Assembly: GCA_017303395.1 (NCBI GenBank)
Contig: JAFLBN010000008.1
Location: 124,001 to 188,000 of the forward strand
Direction: 5' to 3'
DNA from: Chitinophagales bacterium
GTDB lineage: Bacteria > Bacteroidota > Bacteroidia > Chitinophagales > Chitinophagaceae
DNA: 64,000 nt
A model generated the notes under the pieces. That model had not been told where the DNA came from. It made no database searches and saw nothing but the letters and a program-made list of their open reading frames with translations. How positions within the stretch are numbered: the stretch's first letter is position 1; each line of letters begins with the position of its first letter. Positions 17,090 through 27,145 of the stretch are shown here, piece after piece. Made by a program: the position numbers and the translations under genes.

Positions 17090-18418
17090 CTATGGTTTTT
17101 GTTTATGCAACAAAGTCAGCACACCTTCTTTTTGCAGTATGCGGTAGCCTATACGGTCGTTTGAGATACCCTGTTTCAGCTCGTAGGTAAAAAGGAATTG
17201 TTCATCGTCCGCCATTTGCGTTGTGAAGTAGGCAAAATTGATAGATGCATTGGTACTGAAATGCTGCGCAACCTCGTACAGGTGGGTAGAAAGTATCATT
17301 AGATGGTGCGGATGGTTCAGCAGGCCATCTATTACAGCTTTTGTGCATTCGTATGCATCGTGCACGTTGGTGCCTTTAAAAAGCTCGTCCATCAGCACAA
17401 GGTGAGCACCGTGATTTTGCAGTTGTTGTGCAGTCAGCTTCATCCGTTGCACCTCTGCAAAAAAGTAGCTTTCGCCCTTTATCAGGTTGTCCTCCACATG
17501 CATATTGGTGATGATACCTTGCAAAAAGCTGATGCGCATGGCCTTAGCAGGAACGGCCATACCTATATGTGCCAGCAAAGCCCCCACACCAAGCGCACGC
17601 ATAAAAGTGGTTTTGCCACTCATATTGGCACCTGTCAGTATCAGGAAGTTTTGCTTGTCTTGAAGGTTGATGGTATATGGGATGGGCTGTTGCAACAGCG
17701 GGTGGTATAGTTCTTTTACATCCAGCACCGAAACATCGGGTGGTAGCAGTTCAGGGAAATGCCAGCTGTGCAGCAACGATGCTTTTGCCATTGCCTGCCA
17801 TGCATCCAGCCGGGCGTAGTGGTTTACAAGGCGGTTGATGTTATGTTTCATTTCACGGCGCACTTTGTAGTTGAGCAAAGCAAGGTCGCGATATGGAGTG
17901 TCTTTATTTACAAGTAGCAGTTCTTCTGTAAGGCGGTGGTTGGTTTCCTGTAGCACCAGTTCCAGCTCACGGCGCAGCATTTCGGGTAGGTCGTTTCTTT
18001 CCAGCAGGGTGGTCATTTGCCTGCAGCCCTTCATAAAGTCGGCTATGTGCGACAAGGAAAACTGTGTAAAGAAGTATTCGTTTTTATTCAGCCATTTCTG
18101 CAAATAGCGCCCCAGTATCAGGTTGATGCCCGCGGGTGGGGTAGATTGTGTATCGGCAGCGTCGAAGAATTTATCTATCATCACCAATGTGCCATTGGTA
18201 ATAATAGCAGGCCACACATCTGTATTGCAGGTAAAGAATTTTACCACATCCTGCATCTGCATCAAATCATTGTAAGATGCAGGGGGCGACTGTATATGCC
18301 TGCGTAGCATGTCTTTACCTGCCTGCGTGGTGGTATGTGCCAGCAAGCCAAAAATGCTGCTGTTTTCATCGGCAGCAAATACAGAAAGGTCTTTGAGTGT
18401 GGTTTTGTCGCTTTGCAT
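17090..18418 (-). CDS. Short MutS-like ATPase (core and ATPase domains only)
   Basis: A 442-residue protein that contains only the MutS helical core (domain III, about 1-230) and the ATPase (domain V). Walker A is TGANMSGKTTFMRALG near 260, and MDELFKGTN and LSTHLYEVA follow as Walker B and the switch region. The mismatch-recognition and connector domains of MutS are absent, and no Smr endonuclease domain is present, so it is neither MutS nor MutS2. Such MutS-related proteins are frequent in Bacteroidota; their role is unclear. Its ATG overlaps the pyrC stop as TAATG, so translation is probably coupled to pyrC. Confidence 0.85.
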   Translation of the reverse strand: MQSDKTTLKDLSVFAADENSSIFGLLAHTTTQAGKDMLRRHIQSPPASYNDLMQMQDVVKFFTCNTDVWPAIITNGTLVMIDKFFDAADTQSTPPAGINLILGRYLQKWLNKNEYFFTQFSLSHIADFMKGCRQMTTLLERNDLPEMLRRELELVLQETNHRLTEELLLVNKDTPYRDLALLNYKVRREMKHNINRLVNHYARLDAWQAMAKASLLHSWHFPELLPPDVSVLDVKELYHPLLQQPIPYTINLQDKQNFLILTGANMSGKTTFMRALGVGALLAHIGMAVPAKAMRISFLQGIITNMHVEDNLIKGESYFFAEVQRMKLTAQQLQNHGAHLVLMDELFKGTNVHDAYECTKAVIDGLLNHPHHLMILSTHLYEVAQHFSTNASINFAYFTTQMADDEQFLFTYELKQGISNDRIGYRILQKEGVLTLLHKQKP

Positions 18419-19749
18419 TACCTGTCGAAACGCAGCCTTTGTCCGCGCACGCTATCGTTGATAGTTCCGTTTTCGTATGCTATCTGTCCGCTCACCAATG
18501 TATATTTTACCGTAGCAGGGAAGCTATGGCCTTCAAATGGTGACCAGCCGCATTTGTAAAGTATATTGTCTTTGGTAACCGTGTACGGATTGTTCATATC
18601 TACGAGCACAAGGTCGGCCCAGTAGCCCTCTCGTATATAGCCGCGCTCTGCAATCTGGAAGCAGATAGCAGGTGTATGGCTCATTTTCTCTACTACTTTT
18701 TCAATGCTGATTTTTCCTTGCTTCACGTATTGCAGCATCAGTAGCAGCGAGTGTTGTACCAATGGTACGCCTGCTGGTGCCTGTGCATAGGGTTGTTGTT
18801 TTTCTTCCCATGTATGCGGGGCATGGTCTGTAGCAATGATGTCCAGCCTGTCATCGAGCAGTGCTTCCCAAAGTGCTGCTTTGTTTTCAGGTGCTTTGAT
18901 GGCAGGATTGCATTTTATCAGGTTGCCGAATTGTGCATAGTCATCTGCAGTAAAGTGCAGGTGATGCACACATACTTCAGAAGTAATGCGTTTATCTTCC
19001 AACGGCAGCATGTTGGTAAACAACTGCAATTCTTTGGCAGTAGATATATGTAGTATATGCAGGCGTGTATTGTGTTGCTTTGCCAGTTGCACGGCAGAGA
19101 AAGAACTTTCAAAACAAGCCTCTACATCGCGTATCAGCGGGTGGAAAGATGCGTGGTCTGCGTTGGGGTATTTTTCTTTGTTTGCTTTTACTACACGCTC
19201 ATCTTCGCAGTGTGTGGCAATCAGCAATTCGCTTTCAGAAAAGAGTTTGTTCAGCGTCAGGTAATTATCTACCAGCATATTGCCCGTGCTGGAACCCATG
19301 AATATTTTAATACCGCAAATGTCTTTCTTCCTGGCATTTGTTTTCAATACTTCATCTGCATTATCATTTGCCACGCCCATAAAGAAAGAGTAGTTGGCAA
19401 CAGATGAACTGGCAGCTATGGCATATTTATCTTCCAGTAGTTCCTGTGTCAGTGCAGCAGGTACGGTGTTGGGCATCTCCATAAAAGAAGTAGTACCACC
19501 TGCTACCGCGGCACGCGCTTCGCTTGCAATATTGGCTTTGTGTGTAAGGCCCGGCTCGCGAAAGTGTACCTGATCATCGATAACACCTGGCAACAGATAA
19601 AGCCCTTCCGCATTTATCTCCCTGCAATCAGCATCGGGTTGTATCCCTGCGCCTATCTTTTCGATGCGTCCGTTTTTTACAAGCACATCTGTTACTTCCT
19701 GTTTTCCTTCATTGACAACTGTAGCGCCTTTAATTAATACTGAAGCCAT
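18418..19749 (-). CDS. pyrC: Dihydroorotase
   Basis: A 443-residue amidohydrolase that catalyses the third step of de novo pyrimidine synthesis, carbamoyl-aspartate to dihydroorotate. Zinc-binding motifs are DQVHFREPG near 60-68, ATHCEDE in the middle and ATDHAPHTWEEK near 305-316. The KIFMGSSTG segment supplies the bridging lysine region. The C-terminal amidohydrolase beta domain (DLVLVDMNNPYTV onward) is intact. Length and motifs fit the long (class I, AllB-like) dihydroorotases; allantoinase is the main alternative but no purine catabolic genes are nearby. It starts 76 bp from the divergent outer-membrane protein gene. Confidence 0.92.
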   Translation of the reverse strand: MASVLIKGATVVNEGKQEVTDVLVKNGRIEKIGAGIQPDADCREINAEGLYLLPGVIDDQVHFREPGLTHKANIASEARAAVAGGTTSFMEMPNTVPAALTQELLEDKYAIAASSSVANYSFFMGVANDNADEVLKTNARKKDICGIKIFMGSSTGNMLVDNYLTLNKLFSESELLIATHCEDERVVKANKEKYPNADHASFHPLIRDVEACFESSFSAVQLAKQHNTRLHILHISTAKELQLFTNMLPLEDKRITSEVCVHHLHFTADDYAQFGNLIKCNPAIKAPENKAALWEALLDDRLDIIATDHAPHTWEEKQQPYAQAPAGVPLVQHSLLLMLQYVKQGKISIEKVVEKMSHTPAICFQIAERGYIREGYWADLVLVDMNNPYTVTKDNILYKCGWSPFEGHSFPATVKYTLVSGQIAYENGTINDSVRGQRLRFDR

Positions 19750-19779
19750 ATAAATAACTGATAAACTGAATTATAACTA

Positions 19780-19787
19780 TATTTTTG
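19780..19787 (+). promoter_or_regulatory. -7 box in the pyrC / Wzi-like divergent gap
   Basis: TATTTTTG matches TAnnTTTG and ends 38 bp before the ATG at 19826. No convincing TTTG partner is seen. Confidence 0.4.
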
Positions 19788-19825
19788 TGGCAAGTTAGCG
19801 CATACGCTTGTAGAAAACATATTCT

Positions 19826-21505
19826 ATGTACAAAAAAGCTGCATCACTCGCATTATCCATTGCATTCACAGCAATCGCCGCACAGGCACAAACAACTTAT
19901 CTGCAACTGAATCAGGAAGATTATCATCTGCTCGACAGGTTGGAAACCCGTTCAGGCAGGTTGTCAGACGACTTGTTTCTGTTCGTGAAACCCGTATCGC
20001 GTAGAAGTGCAGTAGAGTTTTTACAATGGCAGCGTAAAGAATCGCGCATTGATAACCTGAGTGAGATTGACAAGTACAATGTAGCACATGCAATATCTGT
20101 AAGTGGCGAGTGGGCACTGGAGCAAAATGGTGCAATAGATTCTAAACGTGCCATACTGAAGAACTTTTATAAAAAGCAGCCCGACCTGATATATGTAAAT
20201 AATGACAACTTCTTCCTGTCTGCCAATCCCATCATTACCGCACAGGGTATGTATGAGAAGAACAACGGGACACTATTTACCAGTAGCAGGGGTTTGGAAG
20301 CAAGAGGCCTGATTGCAAAGAAAGTAGGCTTCTATACCATGTTTACTGATAATCAGGAAGCGATGCCGGGCTTTGCAGCACAATGGGCAGACAGCGCTGA
20401 TGCGGTACCCGGCAATGATTTCTTTACAAGAAAAGGCGGCAACAAATTTGACTACCTGACTGCACGCGGTTACATAGACTTTGCTGCTGTGAAAGATCAT
20501 ATTAATGTAACATTCGGCTATGACAAGCATTTTCTGGGAGATGGTATGCGGAGTATGTTCCTGAGTGATTTTTCTGCAGGCGCTACATTTCTGAGATTGA
20601 ATACAAGGGTATGGAAATTCAATTACCAAAATCTGTATATGGAATTGACGCCACAATACAGGCGCGGTGCAGACAGAGAGTTGCCACATAAATATGCAAC
20701 CATGCATCACCTGAGCATCAACGCTACCAGGTGGCTGAACGTGGGCATATTTGAAGGTGTAATATTTGACCGGAGAGACAGATATGAATTCAGCTACATG
20801 GTGCCTATTATATTGTACCGTCAGATAGAGCGCTCGCTGGGTAGCCCCGATAACGTAGTACTTGGTTTCAACTTCAAAGCAATTGCAGCAAAACACCTGC
20901 AATTTTACGGGCAGGTATTATTAGATGAATTTACATCTAAAGAACTGGTAGCAGGCAATGGCTATTGGGCAAACAAATTTGCAATACAATTAGGTGGTAA
21001 ATATTTTGATGCGTTCACTGTAAAGAATCTCGATTTGCAAGGTGAGTTAAATCTTGTTCGTCCTTATACGTACACGCACTTTGACAGCACCGCTAATTAT
21101 ACACATTACAATCAACCATTAGCACATCCTTTGGGTGCAGGCTTTGCAGAGTTGTTGGGAACTATTAAATACCAACCTGTGAAGAATCTATTCATATCAC
21201 TAAAGGGCATGTATTATAATAAAGGAGTTGACAGTGCAGGGCTGAATTTTGGTGGAAATATATTTAAAGATTATGATACGAGGGTTAGCAGTTATGGTGT
21301 AGGTCTGATAAACGGAGTGAGAGCAAACTGCGCATCTGTAAACATCAACTTTGCCTATGAGTTAAAAGAGAATTTGTTCATTGATCTTGGTGGTGCTTAC
21401 CGCAGGTGTACATTTGAAAATAATGTATTCCCCACACAATCAACTACATACATATACGCAGGTTTCAGACTAAACTACAACAGACGTGAGTATGATTTCT
21501 TTTAA
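19826..21505 (+). CDS. Outer-membrane barrel, Wzi/RemB-like capsule or gliding protein
   Basis: A 559-residue exported protein. A signal peptide covers residues 1-21 (cut after AAQA). The rest alternates short aromatic beta-strands as in outer-membrane barrels and ends in a Phe. Segments such as SSRGLEARGLIAKKVGFYTMFTDNQ, FDYLTARGYIDF, FGYDKHFLGDGMRSMFLSDFS and NTRVWKFNYQNLYMEL resemble, from memory, the Wzi capsule-attachment family and the flavobacterial gliding protein RemB. A role in anchoring surface polysaccharide or in gliding is therefore inferred. It is followed after 169 bp by a giant secreted protein on the same strand, though no link is proven. Confidence 0.65.
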   Translation: MYKKAASLALSIAFTAIAAQAQTTYLQLNQEDYHLLDRLETRSGRLSDDLFLFVKPVSRRSAVEFLQWQRKESRIDNLSEIDKYNVAHAISVSGEWALEQNGAIDSKRAILKNFYKKQPDLIYVNNDNFFLSANPIITAQGMYEKNNGTLFTSSRGLEARGLIAKKVGFYTMFTDNQEAMPGFAAQWADSADAVPGNDFFTRKGGNKFDYLTARGYIDFAAVKDHINVTFGYDKHFLGDGMRSMFLSDFSAGATFLRLNTRVWKFNYQNLYMELTPQYRRGADRELPHKYATMHHLSINATRWLNVGIFEGVIFDRRDRYEFSYMVPIILYRQIERSLGSPDNVVLGFNFKAIAAKHLQFYGQVLLDEFTSKELVAGNGYWANKFAIQLGGKYFDAFTVKNLDLQGELNLVRPYTYTHFDSTANYTHYNQPLAHPLGAGFAELLGTIKYQPVKNLFISLKGMYYNKGVDSAGLNFGGNIFKDYDTRVSSYGVGLINGVRANCASVNINFAYELKENLFIDLGGAYRRCTFENNVFPTQSTTYIYAGFRLNYNRREYDFF

Positions 21506-21674
21506 TAGAACTATCGTATTTTAACTATTGGTTACTAAATTAATTTTATATCGATTTGTCAACAAATTGTCATAAAATTAAAAGTGTATTAATTTCATAG
21601 AAATATTTCTAACACTTGATTTCGGAAGCCGTTTAATAAACTAATTTTAGGCGCACCCTAATGTTAATATTATT

Positions 21675-24600
21675 ATGGTTTCTATGAGAAAAATTTACCT
21701 TTTATTGATTGCGCTGATTTTCGGCACAAACCTTCAAGCCCAGATTACTACCTATACAAGGACAGTACTTTCAGGGCAAACGTACACATCAATTTCAGGT
21801 GGTACAGTTATTAACACCGCTGGTGGTTTAACAACCGGCGGACAAGATGACGGTGGTGTATTGGTTACGCTTCCGTTTACATTTACGTACAATGGTACAG
21901 GTTATACTACTGTTACCTTTTGTACAAACGGATGGATTGCATTCGGTAATCAGACTTCTATAACAACAGTTTTTGACGGACGTAACCCGGCAAATATGTT
22001 TGCTACGGCAGGCCCGCAGAATATGATTGCTGCATGGTTTGGTGATGGTGGTGCAAATTTTGGTGGTGTAGGTATTGGTAGCATGGTACACGGTTCGGCA
22101 GGTACAGGTGTATATGCTTTTGAGTGGAAAGACGCGTGTGCGAGCGGCTTTACGCTGAGTGCAACAAACACGGTAAGCTATATGATAAAATTATATGGTC
22201 CCGCATCTTCAAACCCGGGCCGTATAGAAATGCTGTACGGAGTTGCAAACGGGTCTGTAAGCACAGGCAGGTCTTGTGGTATAAGAAACGCAACAGGTGG
22301 TGCTAATAATTATATCAATGCATTGGATGGTTCTTTTACCAGCACTAGTGTTACTACTGGTTGGTTTGGTAATGGTAATGGTTACAGGTTTGATGTGCCT
22401 GTACCATGTTCAGGTACACCTGCTCCGGGTAATACAGTAAGCAATATCAATCCAGTATGTCCGGGACAGACATTTACATTGTCTTTACAAAATACTACAC
22501 CGGGTACCGGTGTTACTTACCAATGGCAGTCTTCGCCTGATGGTAGTACATGGACTAATGTATCCGGTGCAACATCGAGTTCTCTTAATACAAGTCAAAC
22601 AGTTGCAACACACTATCGTTGTAGTGTAACCTGTTCAGGTAATACAACTTTCTCTAATGCGCTGCAATTGAACATGAATACATTCCTGTATTGTTATTGC
22701 GCTGCTAACTATACGAGTGGTTGTGGTTCAAGCGACGTTATCACGAATGTAACATTCGGCTCATTAAATAATACTTCTACATGTGCGAGTTTGCCGGCCA
22801 GAACTGATTATGGTCTTACTGTTGCTGCTCCGAATATCAATATTGCATCTACAGTTCCTTTTAGCGCTACGGTAGGTGCAGGCGGTGGCGAGCATGTTGC
22901 AGTATGGATAGATTATAATCAAAACGGTACATTCGAGACAACAGAATATACATTCATTGGCAGAGGTAACGGTACTACCATAACTAACAATATAGCCATA
23001 CCAAATTCGGCATTACCAGGATTGACAAAAATGCGTGTAAGAAACAGGTATTCAACTTCTACTTCCCCGGCTGTTCTTAATACAGACCCATGTACTACTT
23101 TTTCTTTTGGTGAAACAGAAGATTACAATATAAACCTTATTTGTAATGCGCCTGCATTTACAACACAACCTGTTTCCACTTCATTGTGTACAGGTAATAA
23201 CGTTACGTTTACATCTGCCGCATCAGGAAGTGGTGTAAGCTATCAATGGCAGGTAAATACCGGAACAGGATTTACAAATGTTACAAATGGTGGTGTGTAT
23301 AGTGGCGCAACTACAGCATCACTGACGCTTACATTGCCAACAATAGGCTTTAATGGTTATCAATATCGTTGCGTGGCATCTGTATTGTGCACAAGCACAA
23401 CAGCTACATCCAATATTGCGACTCTTTCTGTGAGCTATACTACAGCCTTACTGGGCAATCCGGTGAATACCACAGTTTGTAATGGCGATCCTGTAATGTT
23501 TACGGTAAACGCGCTTGCAAGCAACACAACGTATCAATGGCAGGTGCATGACGGTACTGGTTATTATAATTTATCTAACACAGGTATTTATACAGGTGTG
23601 AACACAGATACGTTAAGAATATCTGCGGCAACATCAGGTATCAACGGCTATGCATACCGTTGTGTGATAGGTAGCACATGTCCGCCTAATATTTTGATTT
23701 CGTCAGCAGGCACGCTGACTATTGGTACTGCAATACCTGTTACTACTCAACCTGTAAATACTACTATTTGTTCAGGTGGTAATGTGGTATTCAGTGTTGC
23801 AACAGGTGGTGCAAATGTTGTTTATCAATGGCAGGTAAATACCGGAAGTGGTTTTGCAAACGTTGCCAACGGTACTGATTACAGCGGTGCAACAACAGCG
23901 TCACTTACAGTACTTAATACACCACTCGGCTTTAACGGATACCAATATCGTTGTGTTTTGAGCAACGGTTGTGTTACCCCATTCTTTACTAACACTGCAG
24001 ATTTAACAGTACAACCTTCGCCTGTTATCAGCACTCAGCCTGTCAGTGTTACTTCATGCGATTTCCAAAGTGTTGGTTTCAATGTAGTTGCCTCAGGTTC
24101 AGGTATCAGTTATCAATGGCAAATAAACACAGGCTTAGGCTTTGTAAACCTGTCAAGCACTTCTCCTTATGGTGGTGCAAACGGTCCTAACCTTACAGTT
24201 GCAAATGTTACTTCAGCTTTCAACGGTTATCAGTATCGTTGTGTGATAACAGGTACGTGCAGCCCTTCTGTAATAAGTAACGTCGCAACTTTGAATATTG
24301 ATACAAGACCTGTTATTACCGCATCTCCTGTTAATTCTACTATATGTGATGGTGGCAGCACTACTTACAGTGTAACAGCAACGGGTACTGCGCTGACATA
24401 TCAGTGGCAGGTAAACACAGGTGCCGGCTATGTAAACTTGGCTAACACAGGTGTGTATAGTGGCGCCACAACCAATGTATTGTCTATAACAGGTGCAACG
24501 AATGCACTCCACAGCAATCTATACCGTTGTGTCGTAAGTGGTACATGTGCACCAAGTGTTACCACAAATGGTGTGTTGTTGTTTATAAACAGCGCTCCGT

Positions 24601-26048
24601 ATATGGTAAGCCAGCCTACAGACAGACAAGTATGTGCAGGCAGCAACATATTCTTCAGCACGGCTGCAGCTGCAGCAACGGCTACAAATCCTATCAGCTA
24701 TCAATGGCAGGTAAATACAGGTTCGGGATTTGTTAATATGATAAATACTGCCCCTTACAGCAATGTGACTACCTCATCTTTCGTAATAACAGGTGCTACT
24801 GTAGCGATGAACGGGTATAGGTATCGCTGCCTCATCAGCAATCAGGCATGTACGCCAACGCTGCTTACAAATGCTGTAATGCTTACTGTAAATACGCTAC
24901 CAACTATCACAACACAACCAAGTGCACAGACTGTATGTCCTGGTTCTGATGCTACATTCAGCATTGCTGCAACAGGTACAGGTATTACATATCAATGGCA
25001 GCAAAACGATGGTTCCGGATATCAAAATATACCTGGTAGTGCGCCGTACAATGGTGCAAGCAGTGCAACACTCACAATACGTAGTGTATTGCCGTCTATG
25101 CACAACTATCTGTATCGTTGTGTGGTAAAAGGAGATTGTACACCTACTGTTGTAACAAATGCTGTAGCAATGAATGTATTAACTCCTATTACTGTTAACA
25201 GTAGTTCTATATCAGATACAGTATGTGAATCTGGAACTGTAAAACTGGGCGTGCGTGCTGTGGGTGCAGGTGTCATGTACCAATGGCAACGTATGCAAAG
25301 CAATGGTTCGTTTGTGAATCTTACAAATACACCACCATATTCAGGTACTACTACAGATTCTTTACGTATCAGTGGCGTGCCGGCATCTTTGAATAACAGT
25401 ATATACCGTTGTGCAATGACTGAAACACAATTGTGTAACCTCTGGTATTATACAACAAACATACCTTTGGCGGTAAACCCTGCTCCGGCTGTTTCTCCTT
25501 CTGCTTTGCAGACGGGTCCTGGTAAAATCGCAACATTTGCCGTACCACCAACAGGTACCAGCTACCAATGGCAGGAAAATGACAACAGTGGTAACGGTTA
25601 TAAAAACCTGACAGATGGTGGTGTATATAGTGGCGTATATACAAACACGCTGCGTGTAGGCCCTACTACTTTGTTGATGAATGGTAACATGTACCGTTGT
25701 ATAGTAGATGGTGTATGTGCTATTGCTATTGCCAGTCACACAGGTTCACTTACAGTAGATCCTGCACTGTCTGTGACTAACATAAGAAACGCAGAAGGAG
25801 TAGATGTATATCCTAACCCGACGAGTGGTAATGAAGTGAATGTGAGCTTCAAAAAGCCAATCAGCGGTAAGGCGACTGTTCGCATAACAGACAAGCTTGG
25901 TAAAGTATTGTTTACAGAAACAATGAGTCTGAATAATATGGCGAGTGTCAAGCTGAGCCTGCCTGATATGGCAGCTGGTGTATACATGCTGCAGATAGTG
26001 AGCGAGCAAAACAATATTGCCGCTACAGCACAGTTTATAAAACAATAA
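21675..26048 (+). CDS. Giant T9SS-secreted Ig-repeat surface protein (paralogue 1)
   Basis: A 1457-residue secreted protein. After a signal peptide (1-22) comes an N-terminal domain of about 215 residues with the pattern FTFTYNGTGYTTVTFCTNGWIAF, one Ig-like module (from Cys245), a GEVED domain (about 340-490, WIDYNQNGTFE and GETEDYNINL), then nine further Ig-like modules of 90-100 residues. Each module carries YQWQ and YRC, with a cysteine near its start that probably pairs with the YRC cysteine. The last 80 residues (YPNPTSGNEV ... GVYMLQIV) are a type A T9SS sorting domain, so the protein is exported across the outer membrane and probably anchored. Adhesion is inferred; no catalytic domain is visible. 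The start may be Met1 or Met4 (21684). Confidence 0.9.
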   Translation: MVSMRKIYLLLIALIFGTNLQAQITTYTRTVLSGQTYTSISGGTVINTAGGLTTGGQDDGGVLVTLPFTFTYNGTGYTTVTFCTNGWIAFGNQTSITTVFDGRNPANMFATAGPQNMIAAWFGDGGANFGGVGIGSMVHGSAGTGVYAFEWKDACASGFTLSATNTVSYMIKLYGPASSNPGRIEMLYGVANGSVSTGRSCGIRNATGGANNYINALDGSFTSTSVTTGWFGNGNGYRFDVPVPCSGTPAPGNTVSNINPVCPGQTFTLSLQNTTPGTGVTYQWQSSPDGSTWTNVSGATSSSLNTSQTVATHYRCSVTCSGNTTFSNALQLNMNTFLYCYCAANYTSGCGSSDVITNVTFGSLNNTSTCASLPARTDYGLTVAAPNINIASTVPFSATVGAGGGEHVAVWIDYNQNGTFETTEYTFIGRGNGTTITNNIAIPNSALPGLTKMRVRNRYSTSTSPAVLNTDPCTTFSFGETEDYNINLICNAPAFTTQPVSTSLCTGNNVTFTSAASGSGVSYQWQVNTGTGFTNVTNGGVYSGATTASLTLTLPTIGFNGYQYRCVASVLCTSTTATSNIATLSVSYTTALLGNPVNTTVCNGDPVMFTVNALASNTTYQWQVHDGTGYYNLSNTGIYTGVNTDTLRISAATSGINGYAYRCVIGSTCPPNILISSAGTLTIGTAIPVTTQPVNTTICSGGNVVFSVATGGANVVYQWQVNTGSGFANVANGTDYSGATTASLTVLNTPLGFNGYQYRCVLSNGCVTPFFTNTADLTVQPSPVISTQPVSVTSCDFQSVGFNVVASGSGISYQWQINTGLGFVNLSSTSPYGGANGPNLTVANVTSAFNGYQYRCVITGTCSPSVISNVATLNIDTRPVITASPVNSTICDGGSTTYSVTATGTALTYQWQVNTGAGYVNLANTGVYSGATTNVLSITGATNALHSNLYRCVVSGTCAPSVTTNGVLLFINSAPYMVSQPTDRQVCAGSNIFFSTAAAAATATNPISYQWQVNTGSGFVNMINTAPYSNVTTSSFVITGATVAMNGYRYRCLISNQACTPTLLTNAVMLTVNTLPTITTQPSAQTVCPGSDATFSIAATGTGITYQWQQNDGSGYQNIPGSAPYNGASSATLTIRSVLPSMHNYLYRCVVKGDCTPTVVTNAVAMNVLTPITVNSSSISDTVCESGTVKLGVRAVGAGVMYQWQRMQSNGSFVNLTNTPPYSGTTTDSLRISGVPASLNNSIYRCAMTETQLCNLWYYTTNIPLAVNPAPAVSPSALQTGPGKIATFAVPPTGTSYQWQENDNSGNGYKNLTDGGVYSGVYTNTLRVGPTTLLMNGNMYRCIVDGVCAIAIASHTGSLTVDPALSVTNIRNAEGVDVYPNPTSGNEVNVSFKKPISGKATVRITDKLGKVLFTETMSLNNMASVKLSLPDMAAGVYMLQIVSEQNNIAATAQFIKQ
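22407..25763 (+). repeat. Ig-like module array of paralogue 1
   Basis: Ten Ig-like modules, the first separated from the other nine by the GEVED domain. Each unit spans roughly 270-300 bp and repeats the coding for YQWQ, YSGA-type and YRC motifs. Units differ considerably from each other at DNA level but match the corresponding units of the second giant gene much more closely. Confidence 0.85.
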
Positions 26049-26061
26049 GTACAATCGTAAT

Positions 26062-26099
26062 AAATAATAAAGGCAGCCAACCGGCTGCCTTTATTATTT
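26062..26099. terminator. Bidirectional terminator after paralogue 1
   Basis: An uninterrupted 17-bp stem (26062-26078 with 26083-26099) around an AACC loop, GC-rich at the centre and A/T at the base, so it can terminate both the giant gene and the convergent cytochrome gene. Confidence 0.9.
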
Positions 26100-26137
26100 T
26101 GGTTTATGTTGATTTAGAGTATTGTAAATAATTTTAA

Positions 26138-27145
26138 TTAGAAGACAACGGGGAGGTTGTGTGCCTTGTGGTAGTCTATGATTGGCTGATAAGGACCGAA
26201 TTTATGTTCATCTTCTGTAAATGGATCTGCATACGGGCCCATGTCATAGTCTATTGGTTTGTTTCTGATATTGGGGTAGCTCTCTGCTTTTTCTTTTTTA
26301 GGACGCGGGTGTATGCGGTCATCAACAACAAAAGCAGAAACATCTATTGCTTCAACATCTGTAAGAAATGGTTTGTCCCAGCTGGCTTTCAGGTGCGGCA
26401 TGTTTGCCTTCACAAATCTTGCCATCTTTAGCACCCTATGCATGCTGGAACCGCACTCGAAAGCAAAGTTGCCCCATAGTGGTGGGTATATATATGTTGA
26501 TGAATCTCCATTAAACTGGCCTTCGCCATTGGCTCCGTGGCAACTTGCACAATGTTTTGTATATATCTCTGCTCCTTTTTTAGGATCTGCTGCACGTGCA
26601 GGGTATTGCAATTCTGCAGCACCATCGCCGGGTACATGTTCGCCTATAGCTACGTTTGCAGAGAGCCAACGCATATATGAAACGATAGCTACCATTTCTT
26701 TGCTATCAAGTGGCATTGGTATGCCATTGTGAGGGCGTTCCACACAATTATTCACACGTTCAGGTAGTGTCATTACCTTGTTTTCGCGGCCACGGTATTG
26801 CGGATAGCGGGCATGTGTACTGAAGAAATTAAGTCCGTACGGTACAGTGCCCGCTTTCAGGTGGCAATTGGAACAATTCATTTTATTACCCAGGTATTTA
26901 CCTTTTGTGCCATTTGGCCCAATGTAATAAGCGGTATTCAAAAGCAGTTCGCGCCCATAGCGCACCATATCTCCAAACTCATCGTGCGGAATGGTTGATG
27001 TATCTGGTGGAGTGAATAGCTGTGGCGTTTTTTTCTCTGCCTGATTATTTATTGCAGGTTTATCTGAGCAGCCAATATATTGTGCACCGGTTAGTATAAG
27101 TAGCGCGAATGATATAGATTTACTGTTATTAAGTTTTAATCTCAT
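26138..27145 (-). CDS. Dihaem cytochrome c lipoprotein, thiosulfate dehydrogenase (TsdA)-like
   Basis: A 335-residue exported cytochrome. The N-terminus is a lipoprotein-type signal with Cys26 in QYIGC. Two haem c sites are present: C91-x-x-C94-H95 and C209-x-x-C212-H213. The segment PERVNNCVERPHNG places Cys134 where TsdA-type enzymes have the cysteine that ligates the catalytic haem, and Met249 (ANMPH) is a candidate distal ligand of the second haem. The layout GRELLLNTAYYIGPNG, haem 1, YPQYRGRENKV, ER-N-C also matches TsdA. TsdA oxidises thiosulfate to tetrathionate or runs in reverse. The activity is inferred; a generic electron-transfer cytochrome is the alternative. Its start codon overlaps that of the divergent gene. 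Confidence 0.75.
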   Translation of the reverse strand: MRLKLNNSKSISFALLILTGAQYIGCSDKPAINNQAEKKTPQLFTPPDTSTIPHDEFGDMVRYGRELLLNTAYYIGPNGTKGKYLGNKMNCSNCHLKAGTVPYGLNFFSTHARYPQYRGRENKVMTLPERVNNCVERPHNGIPMPLDSKEMVAIVSYMRWLSANVAIGEHVPGDGAAELQYPARAADPKKGAEIYTKHCASCHGANGEGQFNGDSSTYIYPPLWGNFAFECGSSMHRVLKMARFVKANMPHLKASWDKPFLTDVEAIDVSAFVVDDRIHPRPKKEKAESYPNIRNKPIDYDMGPYADPFTEDEHKFGPYQPIIDYHKAHNLPVVF